NCBI RefSeq assembly: GCF_000426245.1 | Contig: NZ_AUEZ01000013.1 | Location: 1-64,000 of the forward strand | Direction of reading: 5' to 3' | Length of the DNA stretch: 64,000 nt | DNA from: Bradyrhizobium sp. Ai1a-2 | Lineage (GTDB): Bacteria; Pseudomonadota; Alphaproteobacteria; Rhizobiales; Xanthobacteraceae | In this document: positions 8,563 through 18,227 of the stretch, piece after piece | Numbering within the stretch: the stretch's first letter is position 1 | Layout: the number at the start of each line of letters is the position of its first letter | Notes under the pieces: generated by a model | The model's input: only the letters and a program-made list of their open reading frames with translations | Told to the model about the DNA's origin: nothing | Database searches by the model: none | Made by a program: the position numbers and the translations under genes

Positions 8563-9476
8563 CAGCGTCCGCCCTCGACCTGCCGGCGCTGCAGCCGGTC
8601 ATAGAGCACGAGCGGCGGCACCAGCAGAACCAACAGCGCAATCGCAACGGCGGACGCCACCGGCCAATCCTTGTTGGTGAAGAATTCGAGCCAGAGCGTC
8701 TGGCCGATCATCAGCGAATTGGAGCCGGCCAGAAGATCGGGGATCACGAACTCGCCGACGATCGGAATGAAGCACAGCAGTATCCCTGCCCCGACGCCCG
8801 GCAGCGACAACGGAAACGTCACGAGCCAGAAGGCCTTCAGCGGCGAGGCGCCCAGATCTTCGGCAGCCTCCAGCAGCGCGCGGTCCATTTTCGCCAGCGT
8901 GGCGTAGAGCGGCAGGATCATGAACGGCAGATAGGAATAGACGATGCCGATATACATCGCGGTGTCGGTCGAGAGCCAGGCAACCGGCTCGGAGACCAGA
9001 TGCAATGCGAGCAGGATCCGGTTGAGCAAGCCGTCATGCTGCAGGATGTTGATCCAAGCATAGATGCGGATCAGGAACGAGGTCCAGAACGGCACGATGA
9101 CCAGGATCATCGCGATGCCTTGCCAGCGCTGCGGCAGCCGCGCCATGCCGTAGGCAATGGGATAGCCGATCACGAGCAGGATCAGCGTCGAGGTCACGGC
9201 GACGACGAGGCTGCGCAGATAGGACAGGATGTAGAGATTGTCCGAAACCAGCAGCCGGAAATTGTCCAGCGACAACTGCTCGAACGCGGCCTTGAACGCT
9301 TCCCATCCCTCGCCGAGCTCGAACACCGGCGTATAGGGCGGCTGCGCGATCGCGGTCTGCGACAGGCTGATCTTCACCACAATGCCGAACGGCACCAGGA
9401 AAAACAGCGCCATCCAGAGATACGGCGCGATGGCGGCGTAGCGCGCCGGACGGGCAAAGATACGGCGCGTGCTCAT
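8562..9476 (-). CDS. potH: Polyamine-type ABC transporter permease PotH
   Basis: A 304-residue permease of the PotB/PotH class. It begins with an N-terminal helix (IAPYLWMALFFLVPFGIVVK) followed by a large periplasmic loop, and has the EAA loop EAAEDLGASPLKAFWLVTFP. The ATG at 9476 is preferred because it makes a 4-nt ATGA overlap with the potG stop; an upstream in-frame start at 9512 would lie inside potG. It forms the membrane channel with PotI and is powered by PotG. Translational coupling at both ends supports a single operon. Confidence 0.9.
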   Translation of the reverse strand: MSTRRIFARPARYAAIAPYLWMALFFLVPFGIVVKISLSQTAIAQPPYTPVFELGEGWEAFKAAFEQLSLDNFRLLVSDNLYILSYLRSLVVAVTSTLILLVIGYPIAYGMARLPQRWQGIAMILVIVPFWTSFLIRIYAWINILQHDGLLNRILLALHLVSEPVAWLSTDTAMYIGIVYSYLPFMILPLYATLAKMDRALLEAAEDLGASPLKAFWLVTFPLSLPGVGAGILLCFIPIVGEFVIPDLLAGSNSLMIGQTLWLEFFTNKDWPVASAVAIALLVLLVPPLVLYDRLQRRQVEGGR

Positions 9477-10645
9477 TGCTCCAGCACCACACCATCGTCG
9501 GGCGCGAACCATGCCGCCACGCGCTCACTCGAGCCATAGCCGTCGACATCAAGCCGCGCGGTATTGGCCATCACCGAGCGCACCACGGCGCCATTGTCGA
9601 GCCTGATCCTGTAAGCGGTCAGGCCACCGAGATAGTTGATCTCCGCGACCTCGCCCTCGAACCGATTGATCGCTTGCAACGCATCGACAGCCGACGCCAG
9701 TCCACGCCGAGACAGTTTGATTTTCTCGGGCCGGATCGCGACGGTGACGATCTCCTTCGTCACCGGTTGGTGCGGTTCGGCGACGGTGATGATCCCTGCT
9801 TCGCGGGTGGTCACCTTCAGCCTGCCCTGCTCACGGGAGATGACCTGCCCCTCGAACAGGTTGACGTCGCCGACGAACTCGGCGACCCAGCGCGAGGCCG
9901 GGGCTTCATAGAGATCGCGCGGGGTCGCGACCTGCGCCAGGCGGCCGGCGTCCATCACCCCGATCCGGCTCGCCATCGTCATCGCCTCTTCCTGGTCATG
10001 GGTGACGATGATGAAGGTCATGCCGAGCCGGCGCTGCAATTCCATCAATTCTGCCTGCGTGCTCTCGCGCAGTTTCTTGTCGAGCGCGGCCAGGGGCTCA
10101 TCGAGCAGCAGCACCTGCGGCCGGCGCGCCAGCGAGCGCGCCAGGGCCACGCGCTGCCGTTGGCCACCGGAAAGCTGGTCGGGCTTGCGTTTCTCCAACC
10201 CCTCGAGCTTGACGAGGGCCACCATTTCGGCGACGCGGGTAGCGATCTCGCCGCGCGCCATACCAGCGCGCCTCAGGCCGAATGCGATGTTGTCACGCAC
10301 CGAGAGATGCGGAAACAGCGCATAGTTCTGGAACATCATGTTGACCGGCCGCTCATGCGGCATCACCTGCGCGATGTCGCGACCAGCGAGCAGGACGCGC
10401 CCCTCGTCCGGGGTCTCGAAACCTGCAAGCATGCGCAACAGCGTGGTTTTGCCGCAGCCGCTCGGGCCAAGCAGAGCGAAGAATTCACCGGCGCGGACGT
10501 CGAGCGAGAGCGCATTGACCGCGGTGAAGTTGCCGAACCTTTTCGTCACGCCCTCGATGCGCAGCAGCGGCATATCGGTCGCCCTCCGCAGCGCAGTGTC
10601 TTCCGTCGTCGAATGATTTGCCGTCTTCGCCAGTTCCTCAGCCAT
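9473..10645 (-). CDS. potG: Polyamine-type ABC transporter ATP-binding protein PotG
   Basis: A 390-residue ABC ATPase. Walker A reads GPSGCGKTTLLRML (about residues 59-72), the signature is LSGGQRQRVALARSL, Walker B is VLLLDEPLAALD, and the H-loop is in TFIIVTHDQEEAM. The C-terminal third is a TOBE-type regulatory domain, as in PotA/MalK-like ATPases. The ATG follows an AAGGGAA ribosome site. It leads the potGHI operon; the 134-bp divergent gap to the TPR gene should carry the promoter. It could in principle also energise the ATPase-less sugar-type importer that converges on this operon, but that is speculation. Confidence 0.92.
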   Translation of the reverse strand: MAEELAKTANHSTTEDTALRRATDMPLLRIEGVTKRFGNFTAVNALSLDVRAGEFFALLGPSGCGKTTLLRMLAGFETPDEGRVLLAGRDIAQVMPHERPVNMMFQNYALFPHLSVRDNIAFGLRRAGMARGEIATRVAEMVALVKLEGLEKRKPDQLSGGQRQRVALARSLARRPQVLLLDEPLAALDKKLRESTQAELMELQRRLGMTFIIVTHDQEEAMTMASRIGVMDAGRLAQVATPRDLYEAPASRWVAEFVGDVNLFEGQVISREQGRLKVTTREAGIITVAEPHQPVTKEIVTVAIRPEKIKLSRRGLASAVDALQAINRFEGEVAEINYLGGLTAYRIRLDNGAVVRSVMANTARLDVDGYGSSERVAAWFAPDDGVVLEQ

Positions 10646-10779
10646 GATTCCCTTTAGCCCGATCGTGACCGCAAGCTAGCGGCGGATCGCCACTGGCTCA
10701 ACCGCTTCACGCGGCGTCTGCCGCAATATTGTTGTCCCGGGCGGCTCTGCTAGATTTCGCCTAGACGTCAGGAGGACGA

Positions 10780-12108
10780 ATGATGAACCGGGACCGCTAC
10801 GACCTGCCGCTGACGACCGCTTCCGATCGCGCCGCGGCGCTCTACCGTGATGGCATCGACCGCATCCTTGCGGCCTGGCATGGAGCAGATTCGGCCCTTG
10901 ACGCGGCGATTGCCGAAGATCCCGATTTCGCGCTAGCGCATGTGGCGCGCGCCCGCGTCCATCTGATCAACATGGAAGGCGCTGCGGCCCGCGACAAGGC
11001 GGCCAGGGCTCGGCAATTGGCGGCGACCGCGAGCCGTCGCGAGCAACAGCATGTCGAGATCCTGGCCTCGGCCATCGAAGGCCAGAGCAGGCAGGCACTG
11101 CAAGCCGCCGAACAGCACCTTGCGGAATTTCCGCGCGACGCGCTGATCCTGTCGCAACTGCTCGGCGCCTTCGGCCTCTACGCCTTCTCGGGACGCGCCG
11201 ACCACGACGCGGCGCGGCTTTCGATTTGCGAGCGCTACGCCGCCGATTATGGCGAGGACTGGTGGTTCCTCACCTATCTCGGCTGGTCGCGGACCGAGGC
11301 GGGCGACGTCGCGACCGGCCGCGACACCACCGAGCGCGCCTACGCGATGAAGCCGGCAAACGCCAGCGCGGCCCACGCCCTGTCGCATGCGCTGTTCGAG
11401 CAGGGCGATCCCACGGAAGGCCGCGTCTTCCTGTCCGGCTGGCTGCCGGCCCATGACCGTGCAAGCTTCCTGCAGGGGCACCTTGCCTGGCACCTCGCGC
11501 TGATCGCGCTCGAGGACGGCGACACTGACGGCGCGTTCGACATCTATGAACGGCACATCAGACCGCAGGGGCGCCCCTATCCGCCTCTGAACATTGTGAC
11601 GGATACCACCTCATTGCTGTGGCGGCTCTCGCTGGCGGGAAGGACCGGGCTCGAATTGCGTTGGCAGGAAGTCGCCGCCTACGGCGACAAATTCTTTCCG
11701 AAAGCCGGGGCGCATTTTGCCGACGTCCACTATGCATTGGCTGCAGCGGCGACCAACGGCGGAGCTCTGCCGGCAAGGCTTGCGGAAATGGAGGCGCGGC
11801 ACGCCGAGGGCAAGCTGGCGCCCGGCGCTTCCGCTATCGGCCTCTGCCGCGGCGTGCAGGCATTCGCGTCGGGCGACAACGACGGCGCCGTCCGCGTGCT
11901 CGAGCCGTTGATGCCGGAACTGGTGCGGATCGGCGGCAGCCACGCCCAGCGCGAGCTTTGGGAGGATACGTTCATCGTCGCCTGCCTTCGTGCGGGGCGA
12001 GGCGAGAAAGCGACAAAGTTAATCGCCGATCGCCTGCACCGGCGACCGTCCCGCCGCGACGAAGCATGGTCGCGGGAGGCGGGTCGAGACCAAGCCCCTG
12101 GCTTTTAG
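10780..12108 (+). CDS. TTC38-like tetratricopeptide repeat protein
   Basis: A 442-residue soluble protein built of helical repeats, with no signal peptide. The N-terminal segment with ALYRDGIDRILAAWHGAD, the AYAMKPANASAAHALSHALF repeat and the HLAWHLALIALEDGD repeat match the bacterial counterparts of tetratricopeptide repeat protein 38. Biochemical function in bacteria is unknown; a scaffold role is the usual guess. The ATG follows AGGAGGA with good spacing. It is divergent from potG. Its stop is only one base away from the stop of the convergent Bug receptor gene. Confidence 0.75.
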   Translation: MMNRDRYDLPLTTASDRAAALYRDGIDRILAAWHGADSALDAAIAEDPDFALAHVARARVHLINMEGAAARDKAARARQLAATASRREQQHVEILASAIEGQSRQALQAAEQHLAEFPRDALILSQLLGAFGLYAFSGRADHDAARLSICERYAADYGEDWWFLTYLGWSRTEAGDVATGRDTTERAYAMKPANASAAHALSHALFEQGDPTEGRVFLSGWLPAHDRASFLQGHLAWHLALIALEDGDTDGAFDIYERHIRPQGRPYPPLNIVTDTTSLLWRLSLAGRTGLELRWQEVAAYGDKFFPKAGAHFADVHYALAAAATNGGALPARLAEMEARHAEGKLAPGASAIGLCRGVQAFASGDNDGAVRVLEPLMPELVRIGGSHAQRELWEDTFIVACLRAGRGEKATKLIADRLHRRPSRRDEAWSREAGRDQAPGF

Positions 12109-12109
12109 C

Positions 12110-13099
12110 CTAGGATGGTTCCAAGCCGAGCGCTTGCGCGCTCTCCATCCAAACCGGCAATTCTTGCTGATACAATGCGTTGCTGTCCTTGAAGCCTATC
12201 GCCGGTTCGAGCACGAAAGTGCTGAGAACTTCCTTCACTTTCGGATCGCTATTGGCCGCCACGCAGAGCTCCGCCAAACGATCGACAATCGGCTGCGGCG
12301 TCGCCTTCGGCAACGCCCAGCCCGTGAAGCCGCTCACGGTGAAGAATTTCGCCGTCGCGCCCTGTTCTGGCAGAGTCTTGATGTTCGGGATCGCGTCGAC
12401 CTTCTTCGAATGCACCGCGAACACAACGCCGCGATTACCCTGCAGGACGGATTGCGCGGCCGTGTAGCTGCCCATCGCGACATCGAGCGTGCCTTCCGCC
12501 AGCCCCGTCCACATCGGGGCCTCGCCTCGGTAGTGGATCGGTTCGATGTTGAGACCGTATTGTTTGTTGAGCTCGTTGATCGTCATGTGCGGGGACGAGC
12601 CCGCGCTATAGGTGCCGAAATTCACCTTGCCGCTCTTGCGCGCGAAAGCGACGAATTCATCGAGCGTCTTGACGCCGGCCTTCGGGCTCGCGACCAGCAG
12701 CAGCCCAGCGCCCGGGATGACGCTGACAAGCGTCAGGTCCTTGTCCATGTCGTAGCCGGGGTTCTTCATCATCACTCTGTTCATCACGTAGGTGGTCGAG
12801 ATGGAGCACAGGATCGTGTGGCCATCCGGCTCCGCGCGCGCGACTTCCGCGGCGCCTATCGAGCCCGAGGCCCCTGCTCTGTTCTCTATGACGACAGTCT
12901 TGCCCACCTGCCTGGAGACGAATTCGCCGAAGGCGCGCGCGAGCAGGTCGGTCTGCCCACCTGCCGGATAGCTGCAGATCATGCGGATTTGCCGCGACGG
13001 CCACGCCTCCTGCGCTGCGGCCTTGCGCAAGAGAGAAGGCATCGCGGCAGCCGTCGCACCGGCCGCAATGAACTGACGGCGATCAAGTTTCGCTGACAT
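12110..13099 (-). CDS. Bug/TctC-family tripartite transporter receptor
   Basis: A 329-residue periplasmic binding protein of the Bug (TctC) family, which captures small carboxylates or similar ligands. An N-terminal export signal begins SAKLDRRQFIAAGATAAAMP and carries a twin-arginine-like RRQF motif, so Tat export is possible. The mature protein starts near QEAWPSRQIRMICSYPAGG, the classical Bug opening. ATG 13099 has a GGGAGGGAG ribosome site; the frame opens further to 13135 without support. No TctA or TctB membrane gene is nearby, so this is an orphan receptor, which is common in this family. The ligand is unknown. Confidence 0.88.
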   Translation of the reverse strand: MSAKLDRRQFIAAGATAAAMPSLLRKAAAQEAWPSRQIRMICSYPAGGQTDLLARAFGEFVSRQVGKTVVIENRAGASGSIGAAEVARAEPDGHTILCSISTTYVMNRVMMKNPGYDMDKDLTLVSVIPGAGLLLVASPKAGVKTLDEFVAFARKSGKVNFGTYSAGSSPHMTINELNKQYGLNIEPIHYRGEAPMWTGLAEGTLDVAMGSYTAAQSVLQGNRGVVFAVHSKKVDAIPNIKTLPEQGATAKFFTVSGFTGWALPKATPQPIVDRLAELCVAANSDPKVKEVLSTFVLEPAIGFKDSNALYQQELPVWMESAQALGLEPS

Positions 13100-13290
13100 C
13101 GCTCCCTCCCTGAATTTTTCATCAGGGTATCGCATCGTCCGACTTCGGCCACAGGCGAAAGACGGGACAGATTGGCGCAGAGGCGCGTCAGAAGCGAACG
13201 TTTACGAACGTCCGTCTTGGTCCTTTTCGGAAGTTGGTATTGCCAGGGCGCGCCGAGTCGTACTCACGAGATGGCGTCGGAAGGCGATGC

Positions 13291-13482
13291 TCAGGGGCTT
13301 TTCCTGCTGACGATTCCGTCGCTTTCAAGGGCCTTGGCGATCTGCTCGAGGATTGCTTCCGTCGAGACCCTCTTTGCCAAACTGCTCTGCGCTGGAGCAG
13401 GCTGCTGGTCCAGGGACACGTTCGCCTTTGGCACCAGCTCGCCGAGTTCCTGCTCGACGCGGCTCCAATCCCGCTGATCCAT
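13291..13482 (-). CDS. Small hypothetical protein, 63 residues
   Basis: A short frame starting at ATG 13482, preceded by GGGGAGG at a suitable distance. The product is polar and probably helical (RDWSRVEQELGELV and STEAILEQIAKALESDGI), with a Gln/Pro/Ala-rich link between the two parts. No signal peptide, membrane segment or known domain was recognised. The longer frame to 13596 lacks a ribosome site. It stands alone between the Bug receptor and the large GGDEF-EAL gene. The ribosome site and balanced composition favour a real gene, but it is not proven. Confidence 0.5.
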   Translation of the reverse strand: MDQRDWSRVEQELGELVPKANVSLDQQPAPAQSSLAKRVSTEAILEQIAKALESDGIVSRKSP

Positions 13483-13667
13483 GGCATCCTCCCCACTGAT
13501 CAATTGCGAGACTACCGCGAGAGGTCTTCGGCCAGAAAGCAAAAGGCGTCCGATGGTTAAGACGGGCCTAAGCGGCCGCGATGACGGCACGCCCATGCGC
13601 GGGCGGTCATAGCGTTTTCGCCTGAAGGAGGTACAGACTCGGGTGAAGAAAGCCCGTCCAACAAGAA

Positions 13668-16358
13668 CTACCCGGTCTTGCGGACGAGCTCCACGACATT
13701 GCCGCCGTCACCCACCAACGCTGCGTACTGTCCCACCGGGGCCGGTCTGCCGATCAGATAGCCCTGCACCACGTCGCACCCCTCCTTTGCCAGGAAGCCG
13801 AGCTGCTCCTCGGTTTCCACGCCCTCAGCGACGATTAACATCTGCAGGCCGTGACCGAGATCGATGACGGCGCGGACGATCGCCGCCGATTGCGGATTGC
13901 GGCCGAGATTGATGACGAAGGCGCGATCGATCTTGATCTTGTCGAACGGAAACGCCTGCAGATAGCTCAGCGAGGAGTAGCCGCTGCCGAAATCGTCCAT
14001 CGAGATGCGCACGCCGAGCGCCTTCAGCCGCCGCAGCAGCGCAAGGCCACGATCGAAATCCTCGATCAGCACGCCCTCGGTGATTTCGAGCTCGAGCCTG
14101 TCCGGCCGCAAGCCGGTTTCGAGCAGGATCGAGTGCACTAGGCCGACCAGATCGCCGTGCATGAACTGCGCCGGCGAGAGGTTGACCGCGATCTGCAGCG
14201 GCTGCTTCCAGGACGCCGCCTCGCGGCAGGCCTCGCGCAAGATCCATTCACCCATCTCGACGATCAGGCCACCTTCTTCCGCAAGCGGAATGAAATCGGC
14301 CGGCGAGACGAAGCCGCGCACCGGATGGTGCCAGCGCGCCAGAGCCTCGAAGCCGATCACGCCGCTCTCGGCCACCGTTGCGCCCGCCGCAGCCAGCGGC
14401 TGGTAGTAGAGCGACAATTCGCCGTTCCGGATCGCGGCGGAAAGGTCCTGATGCAGTACGCGCCGGTCGCGGATCTGCTGGTCCATTTCCGGCTCGTAGA
14501 TCGAGATCGTGCCACGCGATTTCGCCTTTGCCCGGAACAGCGCCGCGCCCGCATTGGCGAGCAGCGCGGCGGCATCCGAACCGTTGTGCGGGAATACCGA
14601 GATGCCAGCGGTGACGCCGGTGCGAACCGATTTGCCGTCGATCGAGAATTCCTGGGCGAGCGCGTCTGCCACCTGCTCGGCGAGGACGATGCCGGCAGCC
14701 GGCTGCTTGCCGTCGATGATCAGACCGAACTCGTCGCCGGAGAGGCGCGCCACCACGCCGCCCCGCGCCGCGGTCTGCAGGCGCTGGGCCACCTCGATCA
14801 GCAATTTGTCACCGACCGCATGGCCAAACACGTCGTTGATCTCTTTCAAACCGTCGAGGTCGACGCAAAGCACGGCGAATTCCTCGTCGGTGCCGCCGCA
14901 GGCCTCGATCATCTGCGCCAGCGCCTGCAGGAAAGCGGCGCGGTTCGGCAAATCGGTCAAACCATCGTGATAGGCCATATGGGCCATGCGCGACTCGGTC
15001 TGGCGCCGATCGGTGACGTCCTCATGCGTCTTGATCAGGTATTGCGGTTCGCCATGCTCGTCGAGCACGGTCATGCGGCGGGTCAGGAACAGCCGCAAGC
15101 CGTCCTTGGTCGAGATCGGATGCTCCTCTGTGAGCAGGCCGCGTTTCTTGATCGCTGCCTCGTCGCGCGCGGTGATCAGCTTGGCCTCGCGCGGATTGAA
15201 GATATCAGTCGCGGTCAGCCCGGTGGCATCCTCGCGGCGGCGGTTGAGGATGGTCTCGGCAGAACGGTTGGCGAGCAAATATCGTCCGTCGCTGACGCGC
15301 TCGACGATCAGTGAGACCGGGATATTGTCGACCACGAGCTCGAGGAATTTCTTGGCGTTCTCCAATTCACGCGACAGCGAACGGCGGTCGGTGACGTCAT
15401 CGAACAGGGCGATCAGGAATTCCGGCTCGCCGTTCTCGTTGCGCGCGATCACGCGGTTGGAGGCGAGAATGCGCCGCTCCGAGCCACGCTCGACCCAGAA
15501 CTCGTTGCGGAAGGAGCCTTGCGGCGCCTCGAGCGCCGCCTTGTCGGCGGCCGCGATGCTGGCGGCGGTCTCGGGACTAAAGATCTCGTCGGCGCGCTTG
15601 CCGACGATGCGATCGCGCGAGAAGCGCGAGAACCGCTCGAAGGCGCGGTTCGCGAAGATGTAGCGGCCGTCCTCGATGTTTTTCGCGGCGACGCAGACCG
15701 GCACGTTGTCGAGCACCGATTCCAGGAACTGGGTGGTGGACGCGAGCTTGCGCGACAGTTGCCGCTGGCCGGTGCAGTCCTCATGCGTCGCGATCGATCC
15801 GCCATTGGGCAGCCCGAAATGCCGGACCACGACCGATTTGCCGTTGGGCAGTTCCGTTACCATGCCTTCAGGGTTCGCCGCCCGGATATAGAACTCCGCA
15901 GGCGTGACATCCATCAGACCGCGCCTGTACCGCATTTCCAGCAGCTCGGGTCCGGTCATGTTGCGCGGGACGTCGGAGCGCGACAGGCCATAGATCTCGA
16001 GATAGCGGTCGTTGCAGAACACGATCCGCTTTTGCGCATCGGTCATCACCACGCCCTGGTTCAGATGGTTGAGGGCAGAGCTGATGAAGACATTGCGCCG
16101 GAGTTGTCCACGCTGCACCCTTCGCAGCGCCGAAAGCACCGACAGCGTGATCGCGCCGAGGAGGGAGGCGACGACGGTGCCACCGATCAGGAACTCCCAG
16201 ACCAGGTCGGGCGCGAGTGAACCGATAAAGCTCGATGGCGCAAAGCCGGCTGACACAGCGAGAGCCAGTGCAGCCGACGCAGTGGCGGCGACAAGACACA
16301 CGACGGCCAGTGCCGGAATCAGATTCCTCCCGCTTCCCTGCCTTTTCTTGCCAGCCAT
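13668..16358 (-). CDS. Membrane PAS-GGDEF-EAL c-di-GMP protein
   Basis: An 896-residue protein expected to make and/or break the second messenger c-di-GMP. Two membrane helices lie near residues 14-38 and 55-78. Three PAS-like sensor regions follow (about 90-195, 207-325 and 333-450), then a GGDEF domain (about 458-620) and an EAL domain (about 635-880). The cyclase motif is SGDEF (about 542-546) rather than GGDEF; this variant can remain active, but activity is uncertain. The EAL motif is FEALARW, and MDDFGSGYSSLSYL and KIKIDRAF are intact, so phosphodiesterase activity is likely. The ATG follows an AAGGTGA ribosome site. It is monocistronic. Confidence 0.92.
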   Translation of the reverse strand: MAGKKRQGSGRNLIPALAVVCLVAATASAALALAVSAGFAPSSFIGSLAPDLVWEFLIGGTVVASLLGAITLSVLSALRRVQRGQLRRNVFISSALNHLNQGVVMTDAQKRIVFCNDRYLEIYGLSRSDVPRNMTGPELLEMRYRRGLMDVTPAEFYIRAANPEGMVTELPNGKSVVVRHFGLPNGGSIATHEDCTGQRQLSRKLASTTQFLESVLDNVPVCVAAKNIEDGRYIFANRAFERFSRFSRDRIVGKRADEIFSPETAASIAAADKAALEAPQGSFRNEFWVERGSERRILASNRVIARNENGEPEFLIALFDDVTDRRSLSRELENAKKFLELVVDNIPVSLIVERVSDGRYLLANRSAETILNRRREDATGLTATDIFNPREAKLITARDEAAIKKRGLLTEEHPISTKDGLRLFLTRRMTVLDEHGEPQYLIKTHEDVTDRRQTESRMAHMAYHDGLTDLPNRAAFLQALAQMIEACGGTDEEFAVLCVDLDGLKEINDVFGHAVGDKLLIEVAQRLQTAARGGVVARLSGDEFGLIIDGKQPAAGIVLAEQVADALAQEFSIDGKSVRTGVTAGISVFPHNGSDAAALLANAGAALFRAKAKSRGTISIYEPEMDQQIRDRRVLHQDLSAAIRNGELSLYYQPLAAAGATVAESGVIGFEALARWHHPVRGFVSPADFIPLAEEGGLIVEMGEWILREACREAASWKQPLQIAVNLSPAQFMHGDLVGLVHSILLETGLRPDRLELEITEGVLIEDFDRGLALLRRLKALGVRISMDDFGSGYSSLSYLQAFPFDKIKIDRAFVINLGRNPQSAAIVRAVIDLGHGLQMLIVAEGVETEEQLGFLAKEGCDVVQGYLIGRPAPVGQYAALVGDGGNVVELVRKTG

Positions 16359-16607
16359 TCCGTCACCTTGCGGATTTCCGCATTACAGTGTCTGACCTTG
16401 GCAGTTTGGATCGGGTAAACGGCGCGCGATGCAACCGGAAAATGTGACTTAATTTAGGGCAATTGCCCTGACATGATTAATGGCTCACTAATGCCGGCGC
16501 GCCACGAGACCAGTTTCGAGGCAATTCAGGGCGTTGCTACCAAAGCGCGGATGGACAACAACAGCGGCCAACAGATATTCGCGCTAATACCCGGACTTGA
16601 AGGATCC

Positions 16608-17705
16608 ATGGACAGAGTTGATTGCGTCGTCATCGGAGCGGGTGTGATCGGGCTTGCCGTCGCACGCCGCCTCGCACAAACAGGGCGCGAAGTGATCGTG
16701 CTGGAAGCCGCCGAAGGGATCGGCACCGTGACCTCCTCGCGTAACAGCGAAGTGATCCACGCCGGCATCTACTACCGCGCCGGCAGCCTGATGGCGCGGA
16801 TGTGCGTCAGCGGCAAGCATGCGCTCTACCGCTACTGCGAGGAGCACGGCGTCCCCTATCGCAATAGCGGGAAGCTGATCGTCGCGACCACGCCGAAAGA
16901 GACCGAAAAGCTGCAATCGATCCGCGCCCATGCCGAGGCCAATGGCGTGCTCGACATGCAGCTCCTTTCCGGCGACGCCGCCCACGCACTGGAGCCCGCG
17001 CTGAACTGCGACGCGGCGCTGCTGTCGCCATCCACGGGGATTATCGACAGCCATGCTTACATGCTGTCGCTCAGGGGCGATGCGGAAGCTGCCGGCGCGG
17101 CATTCGCGTTCCACACCCCGCTGCTCCGCGCCAAGGCCGCGGCCGGCCGGATCGAGGTCGAGACCGGCGGCGAGGCGCCGATGACGCTGGCATGCGACCT
17201 GCTCGTCAATGCCGCGGGCCTCGGGGCGCCGGCGGTCGCGCGCGGCATCGAAGGCGTGCCGCTCGAATTTATCCCATGCGCCTATCTCGCGAAGGGAAAC
17301 TATTTCAGCTGCAGCGCGCGGGCGCCGTTTTCGCGGCTGATCTATCCGGTACCCGAGCCCGGCGGCCTCGGCGTGCACCTCACCCTCGACATGGCCGGCC
17401 AGGCCCGCTTTGGCCCGGATGTGGAATGGGTGGAGAGCATCGATTATGCCGTCGATCCGGCGCGCGCGGACCGTTTCTACCCGGCAATCCGCAAATACTG
17501 GCCCGGACTGCCGGACGGCGCGCTGATGCCAAGCTATTCCGGGATCCGGCCGAAGATCGTCCCCCCGGCGGTTGCAACGCAGGATTTCCTGATCCAGGGA
17601 CCGCGTGACCACGGCGTCACCGGATTGATCAATCTGTTTGGTATCGAATCGCCCGGGCTGACGTCGTCGCTCGCGATCGCCGATTACGTCGGCGAACTCG
17701 TGTGA
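16608..17705 (+). CDS. FAD-dependent oxidoreductase, L-2-hydroxyglutarate oxidase-like
   Basis: A 365-residue member of the DAO/LhgO family. The N-terminal dinucleotide-binding site is [17 protein letters not shown], ending with the acidic residue in VIVLEA. The [14 protein letters not shown] segment is typical of L-2-hydroxyglutarate dehydrogenases/oxidases, and the C-terminal YSGIRPKI and [17 protein letters not shown] segments are conserved in the group. ATG 16608 follows GAAGGA and places the Rossmann motif at the very N-terminus; the frame extends to 16473 but that part looks non-coding. A role in returning L-2-hydroxyglutarate to 2-oxoglutarate is likely but not certain. Confidence 0.85.
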   Translation: MDRVDCVVIGAGVIGLAVARRLAQTGREVIVLEAAEGIGTVTSSRNSEVIHAGIYYRAGSLMARMCVSGKHALYRYCEEHGVPYRNSGKLIVATTPKETEKLQSIRAHAEANGVLDMQLLSGDAAHALEPALNCDAALLSPSTGIIDSHAYMLSLRGDAEAAGAAFAFHTPLLRAKAAAGRIEVETGGEAPMTLACDLLVNAAGLGAPAVARGIEGVPLEFIPCAYLAKGNYFSCSARAPFSRLIYPVPEPGGLGVHLTLDMAGQARFGPDVEWVESIDYAVDPARADRFYPAIRKYWPGLPDGALMPSYSGIRPKIVPPAVATQDFLIQGPRDHGVTGLINLFGIESPGLTSSLAIADYVGELV

Positions 17706-17798
17706 GCAGGCACATCAACTGCATCTCCCGCGGATGAGCGCTTCGGCGCCCATCCGGCATGAACAGGTGTGCGTTGCGATATGTTACCGGGGGACTGG

Positions 17799-17984
17799 CT
17801 AGTGGAAGGTCGCGTCGGCGGATTGCTTCAATCGCTCGATCTCGTCCTTGACCATCAATTTGCGGCGCTTGAGTTCGGTGATTTGCAGGTCGTCTGTAGA
17901 TAGATGCAGGAGCGCTTCGTGGAGTTCGCTTTCGAGAATTTTGTGCTTGCGTTCCAGTTCAACCAGATGCGCCTGGATTGCCAT
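17799..17984 (-). CDS. DUF465 (YdcH-like) small protein
   Basis: A 61-residue, highly charged helical protein of the YdcH/DUF465 family, whose function is unknown. The sequence runs as one or two coiled helices (LVELERKHKILESELHEAL and LKRRKLMVKDEIERLK). ATG 17984 is preceded by GAGGAGA, which favours it over the upstream in-frame ATG at 18008. A second, diverged DUF465 gene lies 243 bp away in the opposite orientation. The shared KRRKL/KKRKL + D(E/R)I core is the family mark. Confidence 0.85.
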   Translation of the reverse strand: MAIQAHLVELERKHKILESELHEALLHLSTDDLQITELKRRKLMVKDEIERLKQSADATFH

Positions 17985-18227
17985 TACGAAATCTCCTCGG
18001 TGGGTCAAACCTCAATTTCGGGCAGGACAAATAAGTGTACACCAGCCAAAAAATCTGTCGATGGGGATTGCGAATCAGCGCTGCGACAAATTCGGATTTG
18101 TCTGTATCGGAACGTGCCTATGGAACCGTCTTAACTTGCGCGGCGAGCGTGGAGGGAGGATATTTCCGCACGCGGATACCGAGCGATCCGGCCACAACCT
18201 CACCGTGCTTATTTTTTGTACACAGCC

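Noticed and set aside
13172..13477. 101-codon plus-strand frame opposite the small 63-residue gene
   Set aside because: No ribosome site, high Ser/Arg content; the minus-strand frame has a good GGAGG site.
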